From JANQPC01 sp039208375 (lineage in GTDB: Bacteria; Pseudomonadota; Alphaproteobacteria; Rhodobacterales; Rhodobacteraceae), in assembly GCA_039208375.1 (NCBI GenBank), contig JBCCRC010000025.1, positions 1-43,498 of the forward strand: a stretch of DNA of 43,498 bases. The letters run 5' to 3'. Made by a program: the position numbers and the translations under genes. The notes below the pieces were generated by a model. It worked only from the letters and a program-made list of their open reading frames with translations. It had not been told where the DNA came from and did no database searches. Shown here piece after piece: positions 34,307 to 42,590 of the stretch. Position 1 is the first letter of the stretch. The number at the start of each line of letters is the position of its first letter.

Positions 34307-35197
34307 GTGCACCGGCGCCGCGACGCGGTCCTCGCCCTCGGTGAGGCGTCTGCGATCGTGGAAGAGGATGCGACGATTGAAGCCCGCGAGGCTGCGATTG
34401 AAGCCAACCGCCTGTCACCCGACCTTGTACCAGCGGCTGTGATGGCCGCACGTAGCTACATCGCCGATGGAAAGCTTCGCAATGCAGCGCGGGTGATCAA
34501 AAAGGCCTGGGGCGCCAGCCCGCACCCCGAACTCGCCGCGGCTTTTGCCGAGATCGAGCCAGAAGAGACGCCGGGTCAGCGGATCAAGCGTTTTGGCGCA
34601 CTCACAAAGCTTCAGCCCGGCCACCCCGAAACGAAAATGCTTCTCGGCGAACTGAATATCGCGGCCGAAAACTTCGCCGATGCGCGCAAGGCCATGGGGG
34701 ATCTTGCGGAAACCGATCCGACGGCCCGCACGCTGACGATCATGGCGGCGATCGAACGGGGCGAAGGCGCGAGTGATAGCGTGATCAAGGGATATCTCGC
34801 GCGCGCTGTCAGTGCCTCGCGCGGGCCGCAGTGGGTATGCGACAACTGCCAGCACATTGCGGGGGAATGGGCGCCCACATGTGGCAATTGCGGTGCGTTT
34901 GACACGCTATCCTGGCGGACCCCGCCCTCTATCACAGGGCCAAGTCAGGGGGCGGAGATCATGCCGCTTATCGTCGGGGCGCCGGAGCCCGCCGCGCTGC
35001 CGCCCGAAGACGGGATTGCCGAGGCGGAAATGGAAGAGGTGACGGTGGAAGACGTTATCGAAGCCGAGCCGCCTGAAAAAACCGCCGAACCCCCAGCAGA
35101 TGAGGCAGAGCTCACAGGTCAGATCAATGGGCGGGACCATAGCGCCGAACCGCCCGCACAGGCCCTTGCTGCGCCCGAAGAAATCGCCCGAAAATAG
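34307..35197 (+). CDS. HemY-family protein, C-terminal part after the amber codon
   Basis: In-frame remainder of the HemY-like gene. It holds the later TPR helices (REAAIEANRLSPDLVPAAVMAARSY, ARVIKKAW, HPETKMLLGELNIAAENF), then a zinc-ribbon-like WVCDNCQHIAGEWAPTCGNC (CxxC...CxxC) followed by GAFDTLSW, and an acidic Pro/Ala-rich tail. The GTG at 34307 could serve as a re-initiation start, but no Shine-Dalgarno precedes it. The downstream frame is otherwise undamaged for nearly 300 codons, which argues for a recent mutation, a sequencing error or some readthrough rather than old decay. Confidence 0.75.
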   Translation: MHRRRDAVLALGEASAIVEEDATIEAREAAIEANRLSPDLVPAAVMAARSYIADGKLRNAARVIKKAWGASPHPELAAAFAEIEPEETPGQRIKRFGALTKLQPGHPETKMLLGELNIAAENFADARKAMGDLAETDPTARTLTIMAAIERGEGASDSVIKGYLARAVSASRGPQWVCDNCQHIAGEWAPTCGNCGAFDTLSWRTPPSITGPSQGAEIMPLIVGAPEPAALPPEDGIAEAEMEEVTVEDVIEAEPPEKTAEPPADEAELTGQINGRDHSAEPPAQALAAPEEIARK

Positions 35198-35239
35198 GGC
35201 TATCCCTCTCGCGTTTTCGCTGCTATCAGACGCGCCGGC

Positions 35240-35315
35240 GCCGCTGTAGCTCAGCTGGTAGAGCACGTCATTCGTAATGATGGGGTCGGGGGTTCGAGTC
35301 CCTTCAGCGGCACCA
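35240..35315 (+). tRNA. tRNA-Thr, anticodon CGU
   Basis: A full cloverleaf: acceptor GCCGCTG with CAGCGGC, D arm GCTC-AGCTGGTA-GAGC, anticodon arm CGTCA-TTCGTAA-TGATG with anticodon CGT at 35273-35275, variable GGGTC, T arm with TTCGAGT loop, discriminator A and an encoded CCA at 35313-35315. The isoacceptor reads ACG. t6A at A37, made by TsaD/TsaE, is expected on this tRNA. Confidence 0.97.
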
Positions 35316-35477
35316 CTTCGCCCCTTCCTTGCAGTTTGCGCCCGTCTTTGATCTGGCGAAGCCGGTTTGCTGGCTATGTCAACGCGCCACGCCGGATCCT
35401 TCCTGCGCCCGGGTTTGCGGCCGTTTCGCGCGGCGCTCTGCGTACCAAGCTCTGCGCCTGCGGATTGCGGCGCCAAG

Positions 35478-38030
35478 CTAGTGCAGCAAGGCGTCTTCGA
35501 TCGTTCGCTGAAGTGCCGTGAACTGGAAGGGTTTCTTAAGGATGGGTGATTTTGGATAGGTGTCGATCACATCTTCCATAGATCCGTATCCGGTGGCGAG
35601 GATAAAGGGGATCCTGCTATCTGACAGGCGCTTGGCAACCATGAGCGACGTCTCATCCCCCAGATTTACATCGAGCACGGCGAAGTGGATATGCTGGGTA
35701 TCGAGGATATCCATCGCCTCGCGTACGGTACTTGCGGAATGCACGTCTGCGGCACCGAGGTCGCACAGCATATCGCTTGTATGCATCGCAATCAGCAGTG
35801 TGTCTTCGACAAGAAGAACGTCTCCGCCGAGAACGGGCCTGAGGATTGGGGCAGGCGCATCTTCCGGTATGCCCGATCCGCCCTGGGGGATGACACGGGT
35901 GAAGTAGCGCGCCGGAAGTACGATATCGGCTTCGAATCCTGCCATTCGATAGCGTGTGTCCACCTGACCCTTCAGTTCGAATGGAATGGTTTTTTCGATG
36001 ATCGTTGTACCGAACCCTTTACTTGCGGGCGGTTTCACCGGTGGGCCGCCGATTTCGCGCCAAGCGAGCCTCAGCGCCCCTGAAGTATCCTGGGACAGGC
36101 GGATATCCAGTGTGCCGTCATCATTGGATAGCGCGCCATATTTCGCGGCGTTCGTCACCAACTCATGCAAGACAAGCGTCACCGTGGAAACAGCTTCAGG
36201 TACAAGGAAGGCGTCATCGCCCTGGGCGATCACCGCAGGCCCGCGCCGGCTACTGTAGGCCCGGAGTTCAACTTGAATGAGCTCTTTCAGCGATACTGGC
36301 GACCATTGCTTCGCGGTGAGCTGATCATGCGCGCGGGCAAGGGCTTGAATGCGCCCGTCCAGAACATCGGTAAACGATTCAACGCTCGACATCTTCTGGC
36401 TGCTCTGCCCCACCAGCCCGCTGATAAGGTTGAGAATGTTGCGAACTCTGTGGTTGAGCTCCGCAATCAAGAGTTCTTGGTCTTGCTGTGATTTCAGGCG
36501 CTCGTGATGCGCCTGATCGGTTATCTTCAGAACCACTTCAACGAGGGTGACCCGCAGGGCGCGGGCAGTGTTCAGTTCGTTGGGCAACCAGGGGGAACTT
36601 CGCCGTTTTACAACCTCTTGCCACGCGGCAAAGCTGCTGCGCGGCGAAAGCGTTTGCCCGGATTCAACCTTACCTGGCTTCCCGGCCCAGTTGACGAAAT
36701 GCGTCAGTTCTCGACGAAACAAAACGATGTAATCGCGCGGGCGGCGTGAGATCGGCAGCACAAGGATACCCGCTGCCAGATCCGCAAAGCTCTCTGCCTC
36801 GGGATACCGTTCAACAATGCACTCCGTGGCGAACACCTCACCCGAAGACGTTGTGTTTAGAAATCGAACCATTGGCAGAAAATCTGCCTCGTCCGGTGCC
36901 ATGCCAAGGGTGCGATACGTGCCGTCGGAGTATAGGGCGATCCCATCGAATGAGATTGCATCGCTGATTTCTTCGGCGAGTGCCTCCAGATCTTTGTGAA
37001 GGCTATTTCCGCTGGAGACGCGCGCCATCACCCTGTTGTGGAGGGTTTGTGCGTCTTCCGCGGCCTGGCGTTCTTGCTCGTTGAGAAGTTCGGAAAGCTC
37101 GTAGGAGAACAGTTGAACAAAAAGCTCTACTGCCGTCCGCGTGTCGTAACTCACATAGTGGGGGGCGGCGTGGTGGCATGCGAAAAGCCCCCAAAGCTCG
37201 CCCCGCCGCATGATCGAGGCCGACATGGAAGCGGCCACGCCCATGTTGCGCAGATACTGAAGATGGGTTGGCGACACCGCGCGCGTGATCGCTAGGGAGA
37301 GATCCGGTTTCTTGCCGTCTGGGCCACGTTCCGGGATCACCTTGTGCCTGGCGCCATCCACATCTGCGATCAGGCGGAGCGGGCTGCGTTTGTAAAGCGC
37401 ACGCGCCTGTTTCGGAATGTCGCTCGCAGGGAACCGAAGCCCCAGATAGGGTTCTGAATGGGCCGCGCGCGCCTCTGCAATAACCGATCCGGTGCCGTCC
37501 GGCGCGAACTGGTAGAGCATGACCTTTTCGAATCCGGTGATTTTGCGCAGGGCGCGCGCGGCCTCTGTGGCCATTCCGGGCAGATCACCTTGTGCGCGAA
37601 CGCGCGCCAAAAGGGCTTGGACGATCGACGGATCTTCTGGCGCAGTGTTGCCCGAGCAGGGCTCAAATTCGAAGATAAAGCCTTTGGGTGTTACCTGAAT
37701 GGCAATGTCGAACAGACGCCCATCCTCGAACAGATCGAACGAAAAGCAGCGCGTCGTTGGGTTCTGCGCGGTAAGAATTTGCGTCTTGCCTCGCAGCTTA
37801 TGCGCCGAGTCGTCTGGAAAGTGGGCCGAAAACCGGGTTCCGACGAGGGCGTCTGGATCGAGCCCGATCACGTCACGCGTGTTGGTAGAGACGTGGTTGA
37901 TCAGCCAATCCATTGAGACCGAGATCAGGCATCCAAAAGACTGCACGTGGCCAAGCAGGTGAATTGGCTCGTGATCGCATGGCGTCAGATCATGCGCGTT
38001 TTCCTCGGGCAGGGGCGCGTGGTTATTCAA
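35478..38030 (-). CDS. bphP: Bacteriophytochrome hybrid HWE histidine kinase
   Basis: Red/far-red photoreceptor kinase. From a TTG at 38030 the protein has 850 residues: PAS (about 20-125) with chromophore Cys18 in LTPCDHEPIH, GAF (about 140-310) with FPASDIP (Asp204) and SPTHLQYLRNMG (His257), PHY (about 320-500) with the tongue motif PRSSF at 463-467, an HWE kinase with AELNHRVRN (His527) and the WRE of LAWREIGG, and a C-terminal receiver with Asp787 (VLDVNLG) and Lys in ILKKPF. GGAGG lies 9 bases before the TTG, and the start overlaps the heme-oxygenase stop by 8 bases; an ATG at 38060 lacks a ribosome-binding site. The partner of the receiver output is not in view. Confidence 0.93.
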   Translation of the reverse strand: MNNHAPLPEENAHDLTPCDHEPIHLLGHVQSFGCLISVSMDWLINHVSTNTRDVIGLDPDALVGTRFSAHFPDDSAHKLRGKTQILTAQNPTTRCFSFDLFEDGRLFDIAIQVTPKGFIFEFEPCSGNTAPEDPSIVQALLARVRAQGDLPGMATEAARALRKITGFEKVMLYQFAPDGTGSVIAEARAAHSEPYLGLRFPASDIPKQARALYKRSPLRLIADVDGARHKVIPERGPDGKKPDLSLAITRAVSPTHLQYLRNMGVAASMSASIMRRGELWGLFACHHAAPHYVSYDTRTAVELFVQLFSYELSELLNEQERQAAEDAQTLHNRVMARVSSGNSLHKDLEALAEEISDAISFDGIALYSDGTYRTLGMAPDEADFLPMVRFLNTTSSGEVFATECIVERYPEAESFADLAAGILVLPISRRPRDYIVLFRRELTHFVNWAGKPGKVESGQTLSPRSSFAAWQEVVKRRSSPWLPNELNTARALRVTLVEVVLKITDQAHHERLKSQQDQELLIAELNHRVRNILNLISGLVGQSSQKMSSVESFTDVLDGRIQALARAHDQLTAKQWSPVSLKELIQVELRAYSSRRGPAVIAQGDDAFLVPEAVSTVTLVLHELVTNAAKYGALSNDDGTLDIRLSQDTSGALRLAWREIGGPPVKPPASKGFGTTIIEKTIPFELKGQVDTRYRMAGFEADIVLPARYFTRVIPQGGSGIPEDAPAPILRPVLGGDVLLVEDTLLIAMHTSDMLCDLGAADVHSASTVREAMDILDTQHIHFAVLDVNLGDETSLMVAKRLSDSRIPFILATGYGSMEDVIDTYPKSPILKKPFQFTALQRTIEDALLH

Positions 38031-38586
38031 GGGTGCTTGCCTCCAAAGTCGGCGCCGCATGGGTGGCCGCGCGCGTGTAGATTTCAAAGATCGCCATGCA
38101 ATCGGAAACGATGATGTCAGCGTCCGTCGACCGCGCTGGCAAGGCGCCCAGGCGGCCACAGAGCTGCCGCCATTGGGCCGACCTGTCAGCCCCGCGCAGA
38201 AAATCCGTAGATGACAGTACCCGCCTGTCGCACGCCGCCGCCCGTCTACGTTCCAGAACGCGAAAGCCAAGGCTTGATCCGATCAGAAGGTATTCGACGG
38301 CTAAGGGATGATAATGTCGCGGAACTGCCGCAAGGGGCGGGGGTGTTGGCCGGCCCAAGCGCGCCAGGTCGCACTGAAGGTTCGCGCGATCCACCCGAAT
38401 GCAAGTCAGCAGCCTGACGGGTAAGGCCCGATCGGCGGCCAAAACCCCCAAGGCCAGCCAATGGGCACTGAGGAAACTTACGTAACCGGAATGGTCGGCC
38501 AGATCATGCGGTTTGAATGCATGATCTACGCGGTTATGCGGCGCGCGCGTTTCTGCTCGCAGCCTGTCTCTAAGATTTTCGTGCAC
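38023..38586 (-). CDS. bphO: Biliverdin-producing heme oxygenase
   Basis: Opens heme to biliverdin IX-alpha, CO and iron; here it should supply the phytochrome chromophore. From the GTG at 38586 the protein has 187 residues, the length of BphO-type enzymes. The N-terminal LRDRLRAETRAPHNRVDHAF holds the likely proximal heme ligand His17, and VEYLLIGSSLGFRVLERR is the conserved distal-helix region. GAGGG precedes the GTG; the frame stays open further upstream but the extra residues are antisense to transporter relics and not HO-like. Overlap of the stop with bphP argues for an operon. Confidence 0.87.
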   Translation of the reverse strand: MHENLRDRLRAETRAPHNRVDHAFKPHDLADHSGYVSFLSAHWLALGVLAADRALPVRLLTCIRVDRANLQCDLARLGRPTPPPLAAVPRHYHPLAVEYLLIGSSLGFRVLERRRAAACDRRVLSSTDFLRGADRSAQWRQLCGRLGALPARSTDADIIVSDCMAIFEIYTRAATHAAPTLEASTLE

Positions 38587-38685
38587 CGGCCCACCCTCTG
38601 GAACTGTGGCAACACTGTGTTGGAAAAATGGCTTGATTGGCCCTAATAGGCCCTTACCCGCGGGGCAAAACCGTTGAGAGTTTAG

Positions 38686-38916
38686 TTTGAGTTTTTCGGT
38701 TGTGCGGCTGGTCTTGGTGTCTGCGATCGCACGATTCTCGTGGTGGGCAAGGTGCTCGGCCATGCGCCCACCAAAACCGTGCTCACCCGCGAAAACCTCG
38801 AACGTGCCTTTGGCGGGATGCGGCCTATCACTGGGGGCGGAGATACGCTGTGCGACGTTGAGTATGCCAGCGAGCCAACGATCGTAGCCAATGATGAGCG
38901 GTTCTCTGTGCAGTAG
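38686..38916 (+). pseudogene. Remnant of metal ABC transporter ATPase C-terminus (SitB/MntB-like)
   Basis: This stretch has no start codon of its own. The frame from 38686 reads LGVCDRTILVVGKVLG, then TVLTRENLERAFGGM, GGGDTLCD and TIVANDERFSVQ before TAG at 38914-38916. This fits the last 70 or so residues of Mn/Zn/Fe ABC-transporter ATPases, which read CDRVVLI..G......VFTPENLARAFGG...GG.DLH and end in a TDDERP-like segment. Walker motifs and everything upstream are gone, replaced by the oppositely oriented heme-oxygenase gene. Family recognition is from memory of SitB-type sequences; decay is clear from the missing domains. Confidence 0.62.
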
Positions 38917-38948
38917 GGCAAAAAAACACAGGTGGCGCACAGTTCCGA

Positions 38949-39388
38949 ATGATCACAGCTCTCACCGCGACCCTCACCTACGCCCACGACAGATGCCATG
39001 TGGGCCTCGGCTTTATGCCCTAGCGGTCTGCGCGTTTCTCTCCGCCTTCATGATGCTGAAGGGTTCGTCGCTTGTTGGAGATGCGCTGGTGCGCTCCGTT
39101 GTTCCCGTCGTGGCGGGGGCTTACATCTTTAGCCTTTTTTTCGCGCCACGCGCCATTCTGGCGGGCGGGCTGATCCTGAACTGGCAGGATCCTATGCGTT
39201 ACGTCTTCAATCCGGCACAAGCGCGCGTTTTTGGCTTTCCAGTTGGCCTTCTGCACTCAGGCATGCTCGCTGGGCTTTCGCTGACGTTTGGCGCCACTTT
39301 GAATGCTTTGGGCCTGATCCTCGGTTGCGTGTTCATCGGCGCCTTCAGCTGGCGGCAGATCCAGAACGGGCAGATAACGCAAGAATGA
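38949..39388 (+). pseudogene. Decayed metal ABC transporter permease (SitC/MntC-like)
   Basis: It follows the ATPase relic. A start-like MITALTATLTYAHD lies in one frame (from 38949), MWASAL in a second (from 38999) and VCAFLSAFMMLKGSSLVGDAL with SVVPVVAGAYIF in a third (from about 39029), the order expected in a SitC permease N-terminus. The third frame runs on to LAGGLILNWQDPMRYVFNPAQARVFG, joining the front to the later DP.QAR..GLP..LLH region, so about 100 middle residues are deleted. After LHSGMLAGLSLTFGATLNALGLILG the protein ends early. A caller would see an intact 131-residue membrane protein from 38993, but two frameshifts and the deletion make it a relic. Confidence 0.68.
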
Positions 39389-39389
39389 A

Positions 39390-39415
39390 AAAAGGCGGCC
39401 CCGGGGCCGCCTTTT
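39390..39415. terminator. Bidirectional terminator, perfect 26-base palindrome
   Basis: AAAAGGCGGCCCC (39390-39402) is exactly mirrored by 39403-39415, and extra A residues on the left give a six-T run when read on the minus strand. It sits 23 bases past the infB stop and just after the end of the transporter relic, so it can stop transcription from both sides. Confidence 0.8.
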
Positions 39416-39437
39416 CAAGTCAGATCGAGCACTCCCC

Positions 39438-41927
39438 TCAATCGAGGCTGCGCTCAACCTCTTCGCGTTCGAAGATTTCGATCACGTCTCCGTCGCGAAT
39501 ATCGTCGTAGTTTTCAAACGCCATCCCGCATTCCTGGCCGGACTGGACTTCGGGCACTTCATCTTTGAAGCGCTTGAGCGTTTTCAGCGTGCCTTCGTGG
39601 ATCACCACGTTGTCGCGCAGAAGCCGTACGCCCGCCGAGCGGCGCGCAACGCCTTCTGTCACTAGGCAGCCCGCAACCTTGCCAACACCAGACACTTTGA
39701 ACACCTGCTTGATCTCGGCGTAGCCGATGAAATTCTCGCGCACCTCTGCGGAAAGCAGGCCCGATGCCGCGGCCTTCACATCATCCACCAGATCGTAGAT
39801 CACCGAATAGTAGCGGATCTCCACGCCCTTCTGGTTGGCCACGTTCCGCGCCGTTGCATTGGCGCGCACGTTGAAGCCGAAGACGGGCGCTTCACTGGCT
39901 TCGGCCAGGCCCACATCCGTTTCAGTGATTGCGCCGACGCCGGAATGGAGCACGCGGACGCGCACCTCGTCATTGCCGATCTTCTCCATCGCTTGAACGA
40001 TCGCCTCGGCAGAGCCCTGCACATCGGCTTTCACAAGAATGGGCATCTCCGCGACGTTCTCATCGGCTTTCGCCTTCGCCATCATCTGCTCAAGCGTGGT
40101 GGCGGCGCCGGCGGCGGCGCGCTTTTCCTTGGCAAGATTGGCGCGGTAATCTGCAATCTCGCGGGCCTGCGCTTCGGTATCCACGACGTTCAGCACGTCG
40201 CCCGCCTCGGGCGTTCCGTTGAGGCCAAGCACTTCCACCGGAACCGAAGGGCCCGCCTCCTTCACGCGCGCGCCCTTATCGTTTTCCATCGCGCGCACAC
40301 GGCCCCATTGCTCGCCGACCACGAATATATCGCCCTGCCGCAGTGTGCCCTTCTCCACCAGAACAGTCGCAACGGGGCCGCGGCCAACATCGAGCTGCGC
40401 TTCGATCACGGCGCCCTGCGCTGCGCGGCCCGGATTGGCCTGCAGTTCCAGAAGCTCGGCCTGCAGCGCGATGGCTTCCAAAAGCTCGTCAAGCCCAGTG
40501 CCGTTGATCGCGGACACTTCAACATCCTGCACTTCGCCCGACATCTTCTCGACAATCACTTCGTGCTGCAGAAGATCGGTGCGCACCTTGTCGGGGTTGG
40601 CTTCGGGCCGGTCGATCTTGTTGATCGCCACGATCATTGGCACTTCGGCGGCCTTGGCGTGATTGATCGCCTCAACCGTCTGCGGCATCACCGCGTCGTC
40701 TGCTGCAACGACAAGCACCACGATATCGGTGACCTGAGCCCCGCGCGCGCGCATTGAGGTGAAGGCGGCGTGGCCCGGCGTATCCAGGAAGGTGAGCTTC
40801 TTCTTGTCGTCGGTTTCCACCTGGTAGGCGCCGATATGCTGGGTGATGCCACCGGCCTCGCCCGACACTACCTTGGCGTTCCGGATCGCATCGAGAAGCG
40901 ATGTTTTGCCGTGGTCAACATGGCCCATAACCGTGATTACCGGCGGGCGCGGCTTGAGATCCTCGTCGCTGTCTTCCACAGCGTCGATCACATCTTCAAC
41001 GTCTGCATCCGAGACGCGCTGCACCTTGTGGCCGAACTCTTCAATGATCAGTTCTGCCGTGTCGGCGTCGATCGTCTGGTTCTGGGTGGCCATGATACCA
41101 TTCGTCATCAGCGATTTGACAACGTCGGCCACGCGTTCCGACATTCGGTTGGCGAGCTCAGAAACAACGATGGCCTCGGGCAGCTGCACCGTGCGCATCA
41201 CCTTCTCGCGCTCCACCGGGCCACCCATCGCTTTTTGCCGCGCGCGTTCCTGCTTGCGTTTCATCGCGGCAAGCGAGCGCTGGCGCCCGCCTTCGCCACC
41301 CGAAAGCGCCTGGTTCAGTGTGAGTTTGCCAGAGCGGCGGCCATCATCGCGGCCCTTCCCGCGGTTCTGCTTGTCCCGCGTCTCGCGTTCGGGCTTTCTG
41401 GCGGCTGGCGCGGGCTTCGCGCCGCCGCGCGGTGCCGCTGCATTCGCGTCTGACGGGGCTGCGGCAGGTGCCGCGGCTGCGCGCGCTTTCGCCTCGGCCT
41501 CTTCCCGGGCGCGGCGTTCTTCTTCTTCCGCCTTTGCACGGGCGCGTTCCTCGCGCTCTTTCTCCTCGCGTTCCTTGGCCTCGGCCTCGGCGCGGCGGCG
41601 TTCCCGCTCCTCAGCGCGAGCGCGCTCCTCGGCCGCGCGGCGTTCTTCGTCTTCGGCCTCGCGCGCCTTTGCGGCGGCAAGCGCCTTCATCCGGCGCTCA
41701 AGCTCGGCATCCGAAATGCCCGCGGGCCGCTTCGAGGGATCACCGCTGCGCGCCTGCCCACCTTTGGCCGGGGCGGCGGCAGAGCTGGCCTTCGGCACGA
41801 CAACACGCTTGCGCTTGGTTTCAACGACGACGTTCTTCGTCCGGCCATGGCTGAAGCTCTGCTTCACCTGGCCGGAGCGTGCGCCCCCGCGAAGCCCCAG
41901 TGTTTTTTTGCCGTCCGTATCGCTCAT
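39438..41927 (-). CDS. infB: Translation initiation factor IF-2
   Basis: GTPase that places initiator tRNA on the 30S subunit and promotes subunit joining. The 829-residue protein has an IF2-associated N-terminus, a long Arg/Glu/Ala coiled region (about residues 70-150), then the second N domain (VREKVMRTV-like, VVSELANRMSERV). The G domain shows G1 GHVDHGKTSLLDAI, G2 GGITQHIGAYQV, G3 DTPGHAAF and G4 NKIDRPEAN, and domains II-IV follow to the C-terminal ERSLD. It is 5 bases downstream of the YlxR-like gene, in the normal nusA-ylxR-infB order. Confidence 0.97.
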   Translation of the reverse strand: MSDTDGKKTLGLRGGARSGQVKQSFSHGRTKNVVVETKRKRVVVPKASSAAAPAKGGQARSGDPSKRPAGISDAELERRMKALAAAKAREAEDEERRAAEERARAEERERRRAEAEAKEREEKEREERARAKAEEEERRAREEAEAKARAAAAPAAAPSDANAAAPRGGAKPAPAARKPERETRDKQNRGKGRDDGRRSGKLTLNQALSGGEGGRQRSLAAMKRKQERARQKAMGGPVEREKVMRTVQLPEAIVVSELANRMSERVADVVKSLMTNGIMATQNQTIDADTAELIIEEFGHKVQRVSDADVEDVIDAVEDSDEDLKPRPPVITVMGHVDHGKTSLLDAIRNAKVVSGEAGGITQHIGAYQVETDDKKKLTFLDTPGHAAFTSMRARGAQVTDIVVLVVAADDAVMPQTVEAINHAKAAEVPMIVAINKIDRPEANPDKVRTDLLQHEVIVEKMSGEVQDVEVSAINGTGLDELLEAIALQAELLELQANPGRAAQGAVIEAQLDVGRGPVATVLVEKGTLRQGDIFVVGEQWGRVRAMENDKGARVKEAGPSVPVEVLGLNGTPEAGDVLNVVDTEAQAREIADYRANLAKEKRAAAGAATTLEQMMAKAKADENVAEMPILVKADVQGSAEAIVQAMEKIGNDEVRVRVLHSGVGAITETDVGLAEASEAPVFGFNVRANATARNVANQKGVEIRYYSVIYDLVDDVKAAASGLLSAEVRENFIGYAEIKQVFKVSGVGKVAGCLVTEGVARRSAGVRLLRDNVVIHEGTLKTLKRFKDEVPEVQSGQECGMAFENYDDIRDGDVIEIFEREEVERSLD

Positions 41928-41932
41928 CTAGC

Positions 41933-42568
41933 TTACTTCACCTTTCCGGTGGCGCGTTCGCCACCCGTCTTTCCACTTGCCGTGCCGCGAACGCCCGAAA
42001 GCCGCAGTGCGTCATCTCTGACCCTGTCAGTGAGTCCGCCCGCGGCAAGCGCCGCATGTATCACATGTTCACGTCCGAATGCCAAACCCAATTCTGAGGC
42101 ACTCAAAACCTCGAAAAACCTGGCCTCTCCGGCCGGTGGGCGGAGTTTTGATTTCCCGCGCGCCGAGCCATCATGGGCCTGAAACAGCACAGCCGCCTCA
42201 TCGGTTGCGAGCCAGCCTTTCACTTTCTCATATCCGGCCACCGCCAGCCCCGCTTTGCGCGCGAGTGAGATCAACTCAATTACGCGCTTTACGAGAAGGT
42301 CGGCCACCTGTGCGGCCAGCCCGTCGGGCATGCGCACGGGTTGCCGGGCCGCGCGGGCGAAGTGCTTCTCCGCAACCGCCCCAAGATGCGCGGCCTCCGC
42401 GCCAACCCAAATGCCGCGACCGGGGAGCTTGCCCAGAATATCGGGCGTGACGCCACCGTCGGCCGCGATCACAAACCGGATCAGGCCCCGCGCATCTCGG
42501 CTTTCGCCCGTGACGACGCAGCGCCGTTCGGCGCCGCCCCGTTTTTTTTCTCGGCCACCTCGTGCCAG
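41933..42568 (-). CDS. YlxR / L7Ae-like RNA-binding protein, probable CTG start
   Basis: Nucleoid- or RNA-binding protein of the nusA-infB operon. Two domains are visible: an N-terminal YlxR fold (RRCVVTGESRDARGLIRFV, then PDILGKLPGRGIWV) and a C-terminal L7Ae-like domain (VIELISLARKAGLAVAGYEKV, ASELGLAFGREHVIHAAL). Translated back from the conserved RRCVVTGE, the frame has no ATG, GTG or TTG before the nusA stop. A CTG at 42568 gives [M]ARGGREKKRGGAERRC, matching the usual beginning of relatives, with GGAG 8 bases ahead. A later GTG at 42472 would delete half of the YlxR domain. Length 211 residues from CTG. Confidence 0.83.
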   Translation of the reverse strand: MARGGREKKRGGAERRCVVTGESRDARGLIRFVIAADGGVTPDILGKLPGRGIWVGAEAAHLGAVAEKHFARAARQPVRMPDGLAAQVADLLVKRVIELISLARKAGLAVAGYEKVKGWLATDEAAVLFQAHDGSARGKSKLRPPAGEARFFEVLSASELGLAFGREHVIHAALAAGGLTDRVRDDALRLSGVRGTASGKTGGERATGKVK

Positions 42569-42590
42569 TCGCGCGCTCCAGCGCCTGCGA

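Noticed and set aside
35293..35315. Attachment-site duplication of the tRNA-Thr 3' end as an island boundary
   Set aside because: No second copy of the tRNA 3' segment was seen near 38.6-39.4 kb, and no integrase gene is present in the window.
34907..35476. Minus-strand ORF containing EGTRTPDPIITNDVLYQLSYSGA-type sequence
   Set aside because: This is the well-known false ORF made by reading the antisense strand of tRNA-Thr and the adjoining HemY tail.
38993..39388. Intact small membrane protein, perhaps DUF4395-like
   Set aside because: The hydrophobic layout first suggested this, but its sequence matches two separated parts of a SitC-type permease, and missing N-terminal pieces lie in the other frames just upstream.
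42541..42552. Frameshift by slippage in the A8 run of the YlxR-like gene
   Set aside because: The frame on both sides of the run matches the family start (ARGGREKKRGGAERRC), so the run length is right and only the start codon is unusual.
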